Assembly (NCBI GenBank): GCA_902550635.1
Contig: CACCZY010000001.1
Location: 1 to 64,000 of the forward strand
Reading direction: 5' to 3'
DNA: 64,000 nucleotides
Source of the DNA: an uncultured Pelagibacteraceae bacterium
GTDB lineage: Bacteria; Pseudomonadota; Alphaproteobacteria; Pelagibacterales; Pelagibacteraceae
The notes below the pieces were generated by a model. That model did not search any database. It worked only from the letters and a program-made list of their open reading frames with translations, and was not told where the DNA came from. A program made the translations under genes and the position numbers. Shown here in pieces: positions 11,741-20,952 of the stretch. Each line of letters opens with the position of its first letter. The stretch's first letter is position 1.

Positions 11741-12421
11741 ATGAAAAAAAAAATTTGTTTATTTATAATACTTTTATTTTCTACAGACACTTTTGCTCAT
11801 AGTAATCATTACAAAGGAATTGTTAAAATTGAAATGGACGTAATTAGGAATGGCAAAATAATTGGTTATAGCAATTATTTTTTTGAACACGATAATAAAA
11901 AAATGACTATAAAAAATTATACTAAATTTAAAGTGGAGTTATTTGGTGTAAGTATATTTTCCATATTAAGTGAAGCTATAGAAGTTTATGAAGATAATAA
12001 ATTAATTAATTTTAAATCAAATACATTTCAAAATAAAAAAAAAAAATATGTTAATTTAAATTACGATAACAAGTCTAAAAAATTTATTATAAACGGATCA
12101 TCATATAAAGGAAAAGCTGAGTTAGATTGTGTAATTGGAAATTGGTGGAACCATAAAATTTTAAAAGCCAATAAACAAATTAGTCCACTTTCTGGAAGTA
12201 TAAAAGAGCAGGTTGTAAATTTTGTAAAAAGTGAAAACTTAATTATTAATGGTCAAAATTACTCTGCAGACCATTATAAATTAAAATCTAAAAATGAAAA
12301 TTTACCAGACGATAAAAAATTAAATTTTGACATTTGGCTAGATAAAAAAAATAATTTGATTTTAAAAGTAAAGTACAAAAGAATGGGGGAATGGGAATAT
12401 AGACTTAAAGATTTTAAATAA
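11741..12421 (+). CDS. Secreted DUF6134-like protein
   Basis: Signal peptide; VIRNGKIIGYSNYFFEHDNKKMTI and C-terminal LKVKYKRMGEWEYRLKDF pattern. Confidence 0.6.
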   Translation: MKKKICLFIILLFSTDTFAHSNHYKGIVKIEMDVIRNGKIIGYSNYFFEHDNKKMTIKNYTKFKVELFGVSIFSILSEAIEVYEDNKLINFKSNTFQNKKKKYVNLNYDNKSKKFIINGSSYKGKAELDCVIGNWWNHKILKANKQISPLSGSIKEQVVNFVKSENLIINGQNYSADHYKLKSKNENLPDDKKLNFDIWLDKKNNLILKVKYKRMGEWEYRLKDFK

Positions 12422-12438
12422 AATTAAATTTTCCATAA

Positions 12439-12732
12439 TTAATTTAATATTCTCAAAAGAATCTGATTCATAAAAGACATAAATACAACAAATGATAAAA
12501 AGAATATAAAGTACATAAATGTAACTACTCTATTCCTTTTTCTTCTAAGTAAAACAAATTCTTTATCATCTAAAATTGAAACATCTCTTTTTCCAATAAC
12601 AGGATAATCATAACTATATCTCCAGATAGATATTCCAAATCTTTTATCAAGTTGATTATAATATTTTATCCATGATACTGACCACATATAAATGATATAT
12701 AAAATTACAAGAACTATACTTGTTGTTAACAT
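12439..12732 (-). CDS. Small membrane protein, two predicted TM segments
   Basis: Hydrophobic N- and C-terminal segments; intact 97-aa ORF. Confidence 0.6.
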   Translation of the reverse strand: MLTTSIVLVILYIIYMWSVSWIKYYNQLDKRFGISIWRYSYDYPVIGKRDVSILDDKEFVLLRRKRNRVVTFMYFIFFLSFVVFMSFMNQILLRILN

Positions 12733-12764
12733 AAAAAAATTAAATTATATTTAAATTTAATCAT

Positions 12765-13490
12765 ATGTCTATCTGGGGAAGTTTAATTGGTGGAATGGTA
12801 GGGTTTTCTCTTGGTGGCCCATTTGGGATGTTGTTGGGCTCTCTTATAGGTGGAAAAATATCACGAGCAAGATCAGCTAGTAGTTTTAGATCTTTTGGAC
12901 AGCCACAACAAATATTTGCTTTATCTTTAATTGTGTTATCGGCTAAACTAAGTAAAGCAGACGGAAATGTAAGTAAAGAAGAGCTGGTAGCAGTCAAAAA
13001 TAAGTTAAAAATTCCAGATAATGAAATAGATCAGGTTGGTAAAATATTTAATCAAGCAAAAAAAGAAAAAACGGGTTATGAGCCTTATGCTCAACAAATA
13101 GCACAAATTTACAAAAATAATCCTAATGTGCTTGAAGAAGTCATTAATATTTTATTTTATATTGCAGAAGCAGATGGTCATGTGAGTCAATCTGAATTAA
13201 ATATGATCCAACATATAGGTCAAATATTTGGATTAAACGAAATTCAATTAAATAGTATAAAAGAAAGTAGAAAATCTTCTAACAAACTTAATCCTTATAT
13301 TGTTTTAGAAAGTAAACCTGAAGACGATCTTAAAATTATTAGAAAAAAATATATTAAATTAAGCAAAGAACATCACCCTGATTTATTAATGAATAAAGGT
13401 ATTCCTGCAGAGGTAATCGAAGAAAGTAAGAAAAAAATGAGAGCTATAAATTCTGCCTGGAACAAAATACAAGAACTAAAATCTACTTAA
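12765..13490 (+). CDS. TerB + DnaJ-domain co-chaperone (DjlA-like)
   Basis: Gly-rich N-terminus; TerB-like region AKLSKADGNVSKEEL; C-terminal J-domain with HHPDLL. Confidence 0.85.
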   Translation: MSIWGSLIGGMVGFSLGGPFGMLLGSLIGGKISRARSASSFRSFGQPQQIFALSLIVLSAKLSKADGNVSKEELVAVKNKLKIPDNEIDQVGKIFNQAKKEKTGYEPYAQQIAQIYKNNPNVLEEVINILFYIAEADGHVSQSELNMIQHIGQIFGLNEIQLNSIKESRKSSNKLNPYIVLESKPEDDLKIIRKKYIKLSKEHHPDLLMNKGIPAEVIEESKKKMRAINSAWNKIQELKST

Positions 13491-14330
13491 AATTTTTCCG
13501 TCTCGGTTGATCTTTCTCTTGCAAGTAATTGTGTTAGTGAGTCAACCATCAGATCAGATGCTTTAAATATTTCATTTGGTTTAAATTCGTAAGAATTATT
13601 TTTTTCAGGGTCAGATTTATCTTCTATTATTATTTCATTATTTGGAGAATTATCTTTGATATAAATTAATATTAACCACTCATCTTCAGGGCTTTCGTCC
13701 CATTTAATAAATATCTCACCATTTTCGAACCTTCTGTCGATACATCTAAAAAATGACATTTTTTTTGTTAGGTATCTTCTGTTTAATTGAAAAACTAAAC
13801 TATTTGCACTTCTGTAAAAACTTTCTAGAGAAAATTCAATTTTTTGTCTAAGAATATTAAACTCTTGTTCTTTTTTTAATAAAGCTTCTCTATCATCGCT
13901 ATCCAGAGTTTTAATACCTAGAGCTTCAACTCTCTCTCTGATTTTCTGATCCCTTATAAGTCTATATTTTTCTTTAAGATCATCTATTCTTTTCTGTAAA
14001 CCTTCATAATCTTCTCTTTTTTCTTTTAAAGATGTTTTTTCTAATATTTCAAGTTCTTTAATCTCTCTTATTCTGAATTTTTCAATTTGCTTTTCAATTT
14101 TAATTTCCTCTAGAAATTTTCTCTGTTTTTCTGCTTGTTCTTTTCTAATTATAGCTTGTTCAGCTCTTAAAAATTTTTTAATTTCTTTCGTTCTTTCTTT
14201 TTCTAATTTAATTTCATCCTTTAATTGCTTTTTTTTTAATTTAATTTCTTGCTCTTTTTTAATTTTTTCTTCTTCCTCAAGTTTTTTTGATTTTTTTTGA
14301 TTTTTTATTTTTTTTAGCTTTATTTTTCAT
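13487..14330 (-). pseudogene. ~280-aa lysine/glutamate-rich coiled-coil protein, interrupted by a +1 shift in an A-tract near its 5' end
   Basis: ORF 13487-13759 stays open upstream with no ATG to 14326 (KIKLKKIKNQKKSKKLEEEEKIKKEQEIKLKKKQLKDEIKLEKERTKEIKKFLRAEQ...). ATG at 14330 starts MKNKAKKNKKSKKIKKT* one frame away; removing one A from an A7/A8 run fuses the two. Confidence 0.75.
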
Positions 14331-14362
14331 TTTAGTATGTTTAAGCTAATTTTATCAATTAT

Positions 14363-15553
14363 TTATTGATAAATATAGTCTCTTCTCGTAGGAACTGAAT
14401 TAAGTTTTTTAGATAACTGCAATTGAAATACAACCTGATCACCCCATTTAAAAGCCATCTCACAACTTGCGAGATAAAATTCCCACATTCTAAAAAATTT
14501 TTCATCGAACGAGTTAAGAACTTTTTCTTTTTTACTCAAAAATCTTTCTTTCCAATGTCTAAGCGTATGGGAATAATGCATTCTTAAAACCTCCATATCA
14601 CTCAATACAAGATTTGATTTCTCTATTGGTCCTGCAATTTCACTTAAACTAGGTGTGTACCCTCCTGGAAAAATATATTTTGTAATCCAAGGATGTGGGT
14701 CTCTCGGAGAAACTACTGATCCTATTGTGTGTATTAGTGCTACTCCTTCATCATTTAAAAGTTTGTTAACAGTTTTAAAATAACTTTTATAAAACTTTCT
14801 TCCTACATGCTCAAACATACCAACACTTACAATTCTATCAAATTTCTCATTTAATTCTCTATAGTCCTTTAATTTAAATCTTACTTGATTTTCAAGATTC
14901 ATTTCTTTTATTCTTTTTTGACAGTGTTCTAATTGATTTTTTGAAAGAGTAATTCCCAAAACTTCACATTTAGTTTTTTTTGCAATTTCAATGGCTAATG
15001 CCCCCCATCCACACCCTATATCTAAAACTTTTTGATTCGGCTTAAGATTTAGCTTTTTTATTATGTGTTCCATTTTGTTAATTTGAGCAGTTTCTAAGCT
15101 ATCATTTTCATTTTTAAAATATGCACAAGAATAAATTCTTTTTTGATCTAAAAAAAGGTCATAAAGTTTTTCTGAAATATCATAATGATGTGAAACATTT
15201 TTTTTTGATATATTAACTAAATTATAATTTGTTAAATATCTGTAGGTGCCTCTAATCTTATTAATAATCCTAGCATAGATATTTGTTTCCTTTCTTCCAA
15301 TATTTTTAAAAGCAATTTCTAAAAATTCCGAAAGTGTTCCATTTTCAATTACTAAAGTACCTTCCGTGTATGCTTCGCCAAAATATAGATCAGGAAGTAA
15401 AAGCAATTTATAATGTAAACTTTTATCAAATAATCTTATTTTTATTGGATTATTTTTTTTTGGTTTTCCAATAATAAACTCTCTTGAGTTTGCATCAATT
15501 AATACAAACCCATCTTCTCTAAAAAGATTTTTTAAAAAAATAACTAAATTCAT
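14363..15553 (-). CDS. cfa: Cyclopropane-fatty-acyl-phospholipid synthase family
   Basis: SHHYDISEKLYDLFLD, VLDIGCGWGALAIEIAKK, FPGGYTPSL motifs. Confidence 0.93.
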   Translation of the reverse strand: MNLVIFLKNLFREDGFVLIDANSREFIIGKPKKNNPIKIRLFDKSLHYKLLLLPDLYFGEAYTEGTLVIENGTLSEFLEIAFKNIGRKETNIYARIINKIRGTYRYLTNYNLVNISKKNVSHHYDISEKLYDLFLDQKRIYSCAYFKNENDSLETAQINKMEHIIKKLNLKPNQKVLDIGCGWGALAIEIAKKTKCEVLGITLSKNQLEHCQKRIKEMNLENQVRFKLKDYRELNEKFDRIVSVGMFEHVGRKFYKSYFKTVNKLLNDEGVALIHTIGSVVSPRDPHPWITKYIFPGGYTPSLSEIAGPIEKSNLVLSDMEVLRMHYSHTLRHWKERFLSKKEKVLNSFDEKFFRMWEFYLASCEMAFKWGDQVVFQLQLSKKLNSVPTRRDYIYQ

Positions 15554-16438
15554 TTAACCTATTTTTAAATTATCAATATTAAAGTCTAATTTTTCTAAAT
15601 CTTCAAACAGTTTTTTTTTATTTTTCTCCGTTAACAAGCTAAGTATAGGTAAAATATTTTCAAAAATTTTATCTTTTTTTGACAAAAATGTATGAAGTGC
15701 TGAAATTAAGTTATGTTTATCAAATGCTTGTCTTACCTTGCATAATTTTTCATTGGCGGTTTGAGTATTGTTTCTATAAAAATCATCATAAACTTTTCTG
15801 GCTAATGATGCAGTTACATTGCATGTGGCTGTTATTATTCCAGAACAACCAAGTTTTAAACCTTTAAGTAGTTTTTCTTCCGATCCAGGAAAAATTGAAA
15901 AATTTTTAATTTTCAATGTTTCAAACAAGTTATATGAACTATCTTTAACACCAATAATTTGTTTTGGAAATTTGTTAACTAATTTCTCAACACATTCTTT
16001 GCTAAACTTATATCCACAAAGTTTTTCAAAATTATATAATATAATTCTACAATCTGTTATTTGTTCAATAATTCTTGAATAATAATTTAGCACATCTTCA
16101 TCGCCATATTTATAATATGCTGGTGGCATTATTAAAAAATCTTTAAAATTTAATGTCCTGGCTATTTTAACCAAATTAATTGTTTCAGTTAAGGAATTAA
16201 GTCCTGTTCCAATAATATACTTTTCATTAAATTTGCTTTTAGACAATTTATTAATTAATTGAATTTTTTCACTTACTGAAATTAACTGTGATTGGCCAGT
16301 GCTTCCAAATATTGCTACACCATGACAACCAGCATCAATAAGATTTTCAGCATGCCGAATGGTTTTATCAATATTTAGACCTAAATTTTCATCAAGTATG
16401 GATAATGAGGCCGCATAAATGCCTTTAATTTCAGTCAT
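15554..16438 (-). CDS. Dihydrodipicolinate synthase/N-acetylneuraminate lyase family protein
   Basis: GVAIFGSTGQSQLIS, ILYNFEK, IGVKDSSYN (Schiff-base Lys). Confidence 0.85.
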   Translation of the reverse strand: MTEIKGIYAASLSILDENLGLNIDKTIRHAENLIDAGCHGVAIFGSTGQSQLISVSEKIQLINKLSKSKFNEKYIIGTGLNSLTETINLVKIARTLNFKDFLIMPPAYYKYGDEDVLNYYSRIIEQITDCRIILYNFEKLCGYKFSKECVEKLVNKFPKQIIGVKDSSYNLFETLKIKNFSIFPGSEEKLLKGLKLGCSGIITATCNVTASLARKVYDDFYRNNTQTANEKLCKVRQAFDKHNLISALHTFLSKKDKIFENILPILSLLTEKNKKKLFEDLEKLDFNIDNLKIG

Positions 16439-16494
16439 AAGTAAAAATTTAAAGTATTATAACTTATATTAAATTAAAAAAATAAATTTAATTT

Positions 16495-17436
16495 ATGAAA
16501 ATTGGTGTTTTTTTAAACTATGTTGGTCTTGGATCAAACTTACTTCACCTATGCTATTGCCATGAGATAGCAAAGAAATATGGGCCAATTACCATAATAA
16601 CTTTATGTGAAAATTTAAAAATGGCACTAGAAGATGACCCTTTAATTAAAAACGTAATTTTTATTGAAGGAAAAAAATATAGAAGATTAATAGATTTAAT
16701 TGAATTAAGTAAAAAATTAAAAATAAACTCTTTTAATAAATTGTATATATTTTATCCAAGTATAAGAACTTATTTGGCTGCAAAATTGGCAAATATTAAA
16801 GAGGTATATTCTTATTCTTTTTTTAAAAAAAAAAAACTTCATCTAGTCCATGCTGCTAAAGAATTTACTGAAAGATATTTAAAAATTAATAACTGCCCAA
16901 CAGAAACTAATTTATTTATAAAAGATCATAAAAAAGAAATTGCCAAAAAAAGTATTAATCAAAATAGTTTTAATATAATTGTTGGTGCAGGATCTTCCGG
17001 ACCTACTACCAAATGGGGTGAAAAAAATTATATCGATCTTATAAATAAATTAAATTTAAATGATAATTATTTTTTTTATATTTTATGTGGTCCAAATGAA
17101 AAAAGTTTATCAGATAAAATAATTTCAAATATAAATAAAAAAAATTGCATTTCTCTAGCAAATAAAAAAATTTCTGAAATTATACCTTTGATTTCCTTGT
17201 GCAGAATGTACGTGGGTAATGACTCATTTGGACAACATGTATCTTCACAATGTAATATTCCAAGTTTAATTTTGTTATTAGATACTCCTAAAGCATATTC
17301 TGATTATAGTAAAAATCAATACCAAATTATTCCTGAAGGCGAAAATATAAATATGATTGAACACAATACTGCATTCGAACCTAGTTCAATAACAGTAGAT
17401 CAGGTTTACAAAAAAATATTAGAATTAAAAAATTAA
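16495..17436 (+). CDS. Glycosyltransferase family 9 (heptosyltransferase-like)
   Basis: IIVGAGSSGPTTKWGEKNYIDLINKL, CGPNEKSLSDKI, YVGNDSFGQHV motifs. Confidence 0.85.
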   Translation: MKIGVFLNYVGLGSNLLHLCYCHEIAKKYGPITIITLCENLKMALEDDPLIKNVIFIEGKKYRRLIDLIELSKKLKINSFNKLYIFYPSIRTYLAAKLANIKEVYSYSFFKKKKLHLVHAAKEFTERYLKINNCPTETNLFIKDHKKEIAKKSINQNSFNIIVGAGSSGPTTKWGEKNYIDLINKLNLNDNYFFYILCGPNEKSLSDKIISNINKKNCISLANKKISEIIPLISLCRMYVGNDSFGQHVSSQCNIPSLILLLDTPKAYSDYSKNQYQIIPEGENINMIEHNTAFEPSSITVDQVYKKILELKN

Positions 17437-17939
17437 TTTAATGTTTTTAATATTAGTTCTTTTGCCTCATTAACTATAGCTGATAAACGAGAGGTTTCTG
17501 GCGAAACATCAGGGTGAATTTTTTTTTGTATTTTTGTATGAGCTTTTTTAACATCCTCTTCAGTCACATTTTTATTTCTATCTAAATTTAAAATTTTGTA
17601 AGCTTCTTCAAGAGATAAGTTTGAGACATTGTTGAAATTATTTTTTTTATTAAAAGAAAATCTTCCTGAGTTTTTTAAAGTTTGTATTAATCTAAACAAA
17701 CCAATTAGTTGATAAATAGTAAGTCCTTTTAATTTAATAATTCCAAGGCTTAACAAAATTAAAGGCAGGGAAAGTAAGAATCTTCCACCAACTGCGAATA
17801 AAGCTGCTAAAGCTAATGAAATGATAAAAATTAAAATTCTCACAAATTTACTTATTTTTTTAGTTGAAGCATTTGCTATAAATCTAAGCAATAAATAACA
17901 GATGACAAAAATAATAAGTGAATAAATTATAATATTCAT
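17433..17939 (-). CDS. Membrane-anchored DnaJ-domain protein
   Basis: N-terminal TM segments; C-terminal J-domain with IHPDVSPET (HPD motif). Confidence 0.85.
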   Translation of the reverse strand: MNIIIYSLIIFVICYLLLRFIANASTKKISKFVRILIFIISLALAALFAVGGRFLLSLPLILLSLGIIKLKGLTIYQLIGLFRLIQTLKNSGRFSFNKKNNFNNVSNLSLEEAYKILNLDRNKNVTEEDVKKAHTKIQKKIHPDVSPETSRLSAIVNEAKELILKTLN

Positions 17940-17954
17940 ATATCAAAGTTTTTT

Positions 17955-20030
17955 ATGAAAATACCACAACTTCAAAAAAAACCGGAAACAAAATCTTATC
18001 ATAATATAACATGGAAAGATAATTATAGCTGGGTACATCAACCAAATATTCTTGAAGTTTTGAAAGATAGTTCAAAACTACTTCCTGAGGTAAGAAAGTA
18101 TTTAGAAGAAGAAAATGCTTTTACTGATTATTATCTAAAAGATACAAAAAAACTTCAAAAAAATTTATTTAAAGAAATTAAAGGAAGAATAAAATTAGAA
18201 GATGAGTCCTTGCCATATAAGGATAAACAATACGAATATTGGACAAAAACAACAGCTGAAGGAAATTATTCAATTAAATTAAGAAAAAAAAGGGAGTCTG
18301 ATAAAATAGAAGAAATTTGGAATGGAGATAAAGAAAAAGAAAAATTAAATTGTGAATATTTTGGTATTGGAGATTTGGAAGTAAGTTATAATGACAAATT
18401 TTTAGGATACTCTCTAGATCTTAAAGGTTCAGAATATTACACGATATACATAAGAGATATTTATTCAAATAAGCTAGTAACAGAAAAAATAGAGGATACA
18501 ACTGGAGGGATTACTTTTAGCTTAGATGATAAATATATTTTTTATTCAAAACTTGATAAAAATCATAGAGCAAAAAAAATCTTTAGACATAAAATTGGTG
18601 AAACTGTTAAAAATGACAAACTAATTTTCGAAGAGGAAAGTGAAACTTTTACAGTTGGAATTTCTTTGAGCTCTGATGAAAAATATTTTTTTATAAACTC
18701 ATCTGATCATAATACAAGTGAACAATATTATTTTTCAGTTAGTGAGGAAAACCCTAAACCAAAATTAATTAAAAAGAGAGAAAGAGGAATTATTTATTCA
18801 GTAAATTCATGGAATGGAAAATTTTATAATCATACAAATAAAGATGCAGAAGATTTTAAAATTGATATAAGCAATAGTTTAATTAATCAAAAATGGGAAG
18901 CTTATATTCCTCCAAGAGAAGAAGTTTTAATTGGGGGACTCTTTTTTTTAAATAGATGGATTTTGAGAAGTGAAGTTTCAAATGCTTTAGGAAAATTGTT
19001 TGTAAAAAATCTAGAAACAAATAAAGAGGAGATAATTAAGTTCACAGATGAGAAAGTGATTGATCCAAATATATCCTTAAAACAAAGAGATAGAAACACC
19101 GATTATGTTTACATAAGTTATTCATCTCCAAAGACGCAAAGTAAAGTTTACTCATTTAACTTAAGCACAAAAGAAAAAAAATTAGTTAAAGTACAAGAAA
19201 TTCCATCGGGTCATAATCCTGATGATTATATAGTTGAAAGACTTGAATGCCCATCACATGATGGGAGAATGGTCCCAATGACTATTATAAGACATAAAAA
19301 TACTAAAATTGATGGCTCATCCAATCTTTTGCTTTATGGATATGGATCATACGGGAATTCAATGTCTCCTAGTTTCTCTTCAACTAGATTATCTCTAATT
19401 AATAGAGATATAATTTGGGTCACAGCTCATATTAGAGGTGGAATGGAAAGAGGAATGAAATGGTGGAAAGAAGGAAAGTTATTAAACAAAAAAAATACTT
19501 TTGAAGACTACATAGCGGTCGCAAAATATTTAATAAATAAAAAATATACATCAAAAAATAAAATTATAGGAATGGGTGGATCAGCTGGAGGACTTTTAAT
19601 GGGAGCAGTAATAAACCAAGCGCCTGATTTGTTTTTGGGAGTAATAATGGCTGTTCCATTTGTGGATTCTTTAACAACTAATTTAGATCATTCATTACCA
19701 TTAACTGTAGGAGAGTTTGATGAATTTGGTAATGCAAAAGAAAATGTTGAGCATTTTAAATACATATATTCATATGCTCCATATAATAATTTAAAGAAAA
19801 TGAATTATCCTAATATGCTAATAACAACAAGTTTGAGTGATAATAGAGTTTTGTTTGATGAACCTGTTAAATATACAGCCAAATTAAGAGATTTAAAAAC
19901 AGATAACAATATCCAATTGCTTAAAACTGAAATGAATGCAGGACATGGAGGGAAGTCAGGAAGAGATGGTGCAATTGAAGAAATTGCATTGGACTATGCT
20001 TTTATATTAAAGATCACAAAAAAAAATTAA
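17955..20030 (+). CDS. ptrB: S9 family peptidase, oligopeptidase B-like
   Basis: YGYGSYGNSMSPSFS, IRGGMERGMKWWKEGK, IIGMGGSAGGLLMGAV motifs. Confidence 0.9.
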   Translation: MKIPQLQKKPETKSYHNITWKDNYSWVHQPNILEVLKDSSKLLPEVRKYLEEENAFTDYYLKDTKKLQKNLFKEIKGRIKLEDESLPYKDKQYEYWTKTTAEGNYSIKLRKKRESDKIEEIWNGDKEKEKLNCEYFGIGDLEVSYNDKFLGYSLDLKGSEYYTIYIRDIYSNKLVTEKIEDTTGGITFSLDDKYIFYSKLDKNHRAKKIFRHKIGETVKNDKLIFEEESETFTVGISLSSDEKYFFINSSDHNTSEQYYFSVSEENPKPKLIKKRERGIIYSVNSWNGKFYNHTNKDAEDFKIDISNSLINQKWEAYIPPREEVLIGGLFFLNRWILRSEVSNALGKLFVKNLETNKEEIIKFTDEKVIDPNISLKQRDRNTDYVYISYSSPKTQSKVYSFNLSTKEKKLVKVQEIPSGHNPDDYIVERLECPSHDGRMVPMTIIRHKNTKIDGSSNLLLYGYGSYGNSMSPSFSSTRLSLINRDIIWVTAHIRGGMERGMKWWKEGKLLNKKNTFEDYIAVAKYLINKKYTSKNKIIGMGGSAGGLLMGAVINQAPDLFLGVIMAVPFVDSLTTNLDHSLPLTVGEFDEFGNAKENVEHFKYIYSYAPYNNLKKMNYPNMLITTSLSDNRVLFDEPVKYTAKLRDLKTDNNIQLLKTEMNAGHGGKSGRDGAIEEIALDYAFILKITKKN

Positions 20031-20647
20031 TCTATATTTGATCTGTTTTTGAATGCAGAAAATAAAGTGCCATCATCTAAATTTTCAATTTCACCTCCCA
20101 CAGGTAAACCTTGAGCTAATTTTGTAATTTTAACATTTAAATCTTTTAAAATATCCTTAATATAAAATGCTGTAGTTTGTCCTTCTACAGTTGCACTAGT
20201 TGCTAAAATTACTTCATCGATATTATTTTTTTTAACTCTATCAACAAGAGAATCTAGTAATAAATCTTTTTTTTGATTTTTTTTAATTGAGCTTATTGTT
20301 CCTCCAAGAATATGAAAATATCCTTTAAATATGTTTGAACTTTCAATGGACCATTGGTCTGAAATCGTTTCTATAACGCAAATTTTATTTAATTTTTGTT
20401 TATTATTTTCACAATTTGAACAGTTGATTTTTTTTGATTTTAAAGTTCCACAATATGGACATCTAATAATATGATCATAAAATTCCAATAAATATTTAGA
20501 AAGTGGCTGAAGTATTTCGCTTCTATTATTTATAAGTTTTAATATTATTCTTTTTGCGGATTTTGGACCTAATCCTGGTAATTTAGATATAATTTTAACT
20601 AGATTATCTATTTCATCTAAAGTTTGCATAAAATTTACAATGGCCAC
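20027..20647 (-). CDS. recR: Recombination protein RecR
   Basis: LPGLGPKSAKRI, CPYCGTLKSKKINCSNC, GYFHILGGTISS motifs. Confidence 0.96.
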   Translation of the reverse strand: MAIVNFMQTLDEIDNLVKIISKLPGLGPKSAKRIILKLINNRSEILQPLSKYLLEFYDHIIRCPYCGTLKSKKINCSNCENNKQKLNKICVIETISDQWSIESSNIFKGYFHILGGTISSIKKNQKKDLLLDSLVDRVKKNNIDEVILATSATVEGQTTAFYIKDILKDLNVKITKLAQGLPVGGEIENLDDGTLFSAFKNRSNID

Positions 20648-20952
20648 TTAAAACCTGGTATTCCTAAACCACCTGTGGCCTTAGAAATCTCTTCAGACGT
20701 CTTTGATTTAAGTTGAGATTTTGCGTTATTAAATGCAGCAATTATTAAATCAATTAAAATATTTTTTTCTTCTTTATAAGCCTCATCTGAAATTTCAATA
20801 TTTACTATTTCACTATCTCCATTAATAGTAATCTTTACTGAATTATTACCCGACACACCTATTGCTTCTATATTCTTAATTTTTTCTTGACTATCTTTTA
20901 TTTTAGCTTCTATTTCTTTTGCCTGGCTAATAATTTTGGTAAAATCATTCAT
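20635..20952 (-). CDS. ybaB: YbaB/EbfC nucleoid-associated protein
   Basis: ISKATGGLGIPGF C-terminus; lies between dnaX and recR. Confidence 0.93.
   Translation of the reverse strand: MNDFTKIISQAKEIEAKIKDSQEKIKNIEAIGVSGNNSVKITINGDSEIVNIEISDEAYKEEKNILIDLIIAAFNNAKSQLKSKTSEEISKATGGLGIPGFKWPL

Noticed and set aside
14352-14372. Inverted repeat TTATCAAT-TATTT-ATTGATAA at the cfa stop codon
   Set aside because: All-AT dyad without a clear T-tract; such palindromes are expected in this composition. At most a weak terminator.
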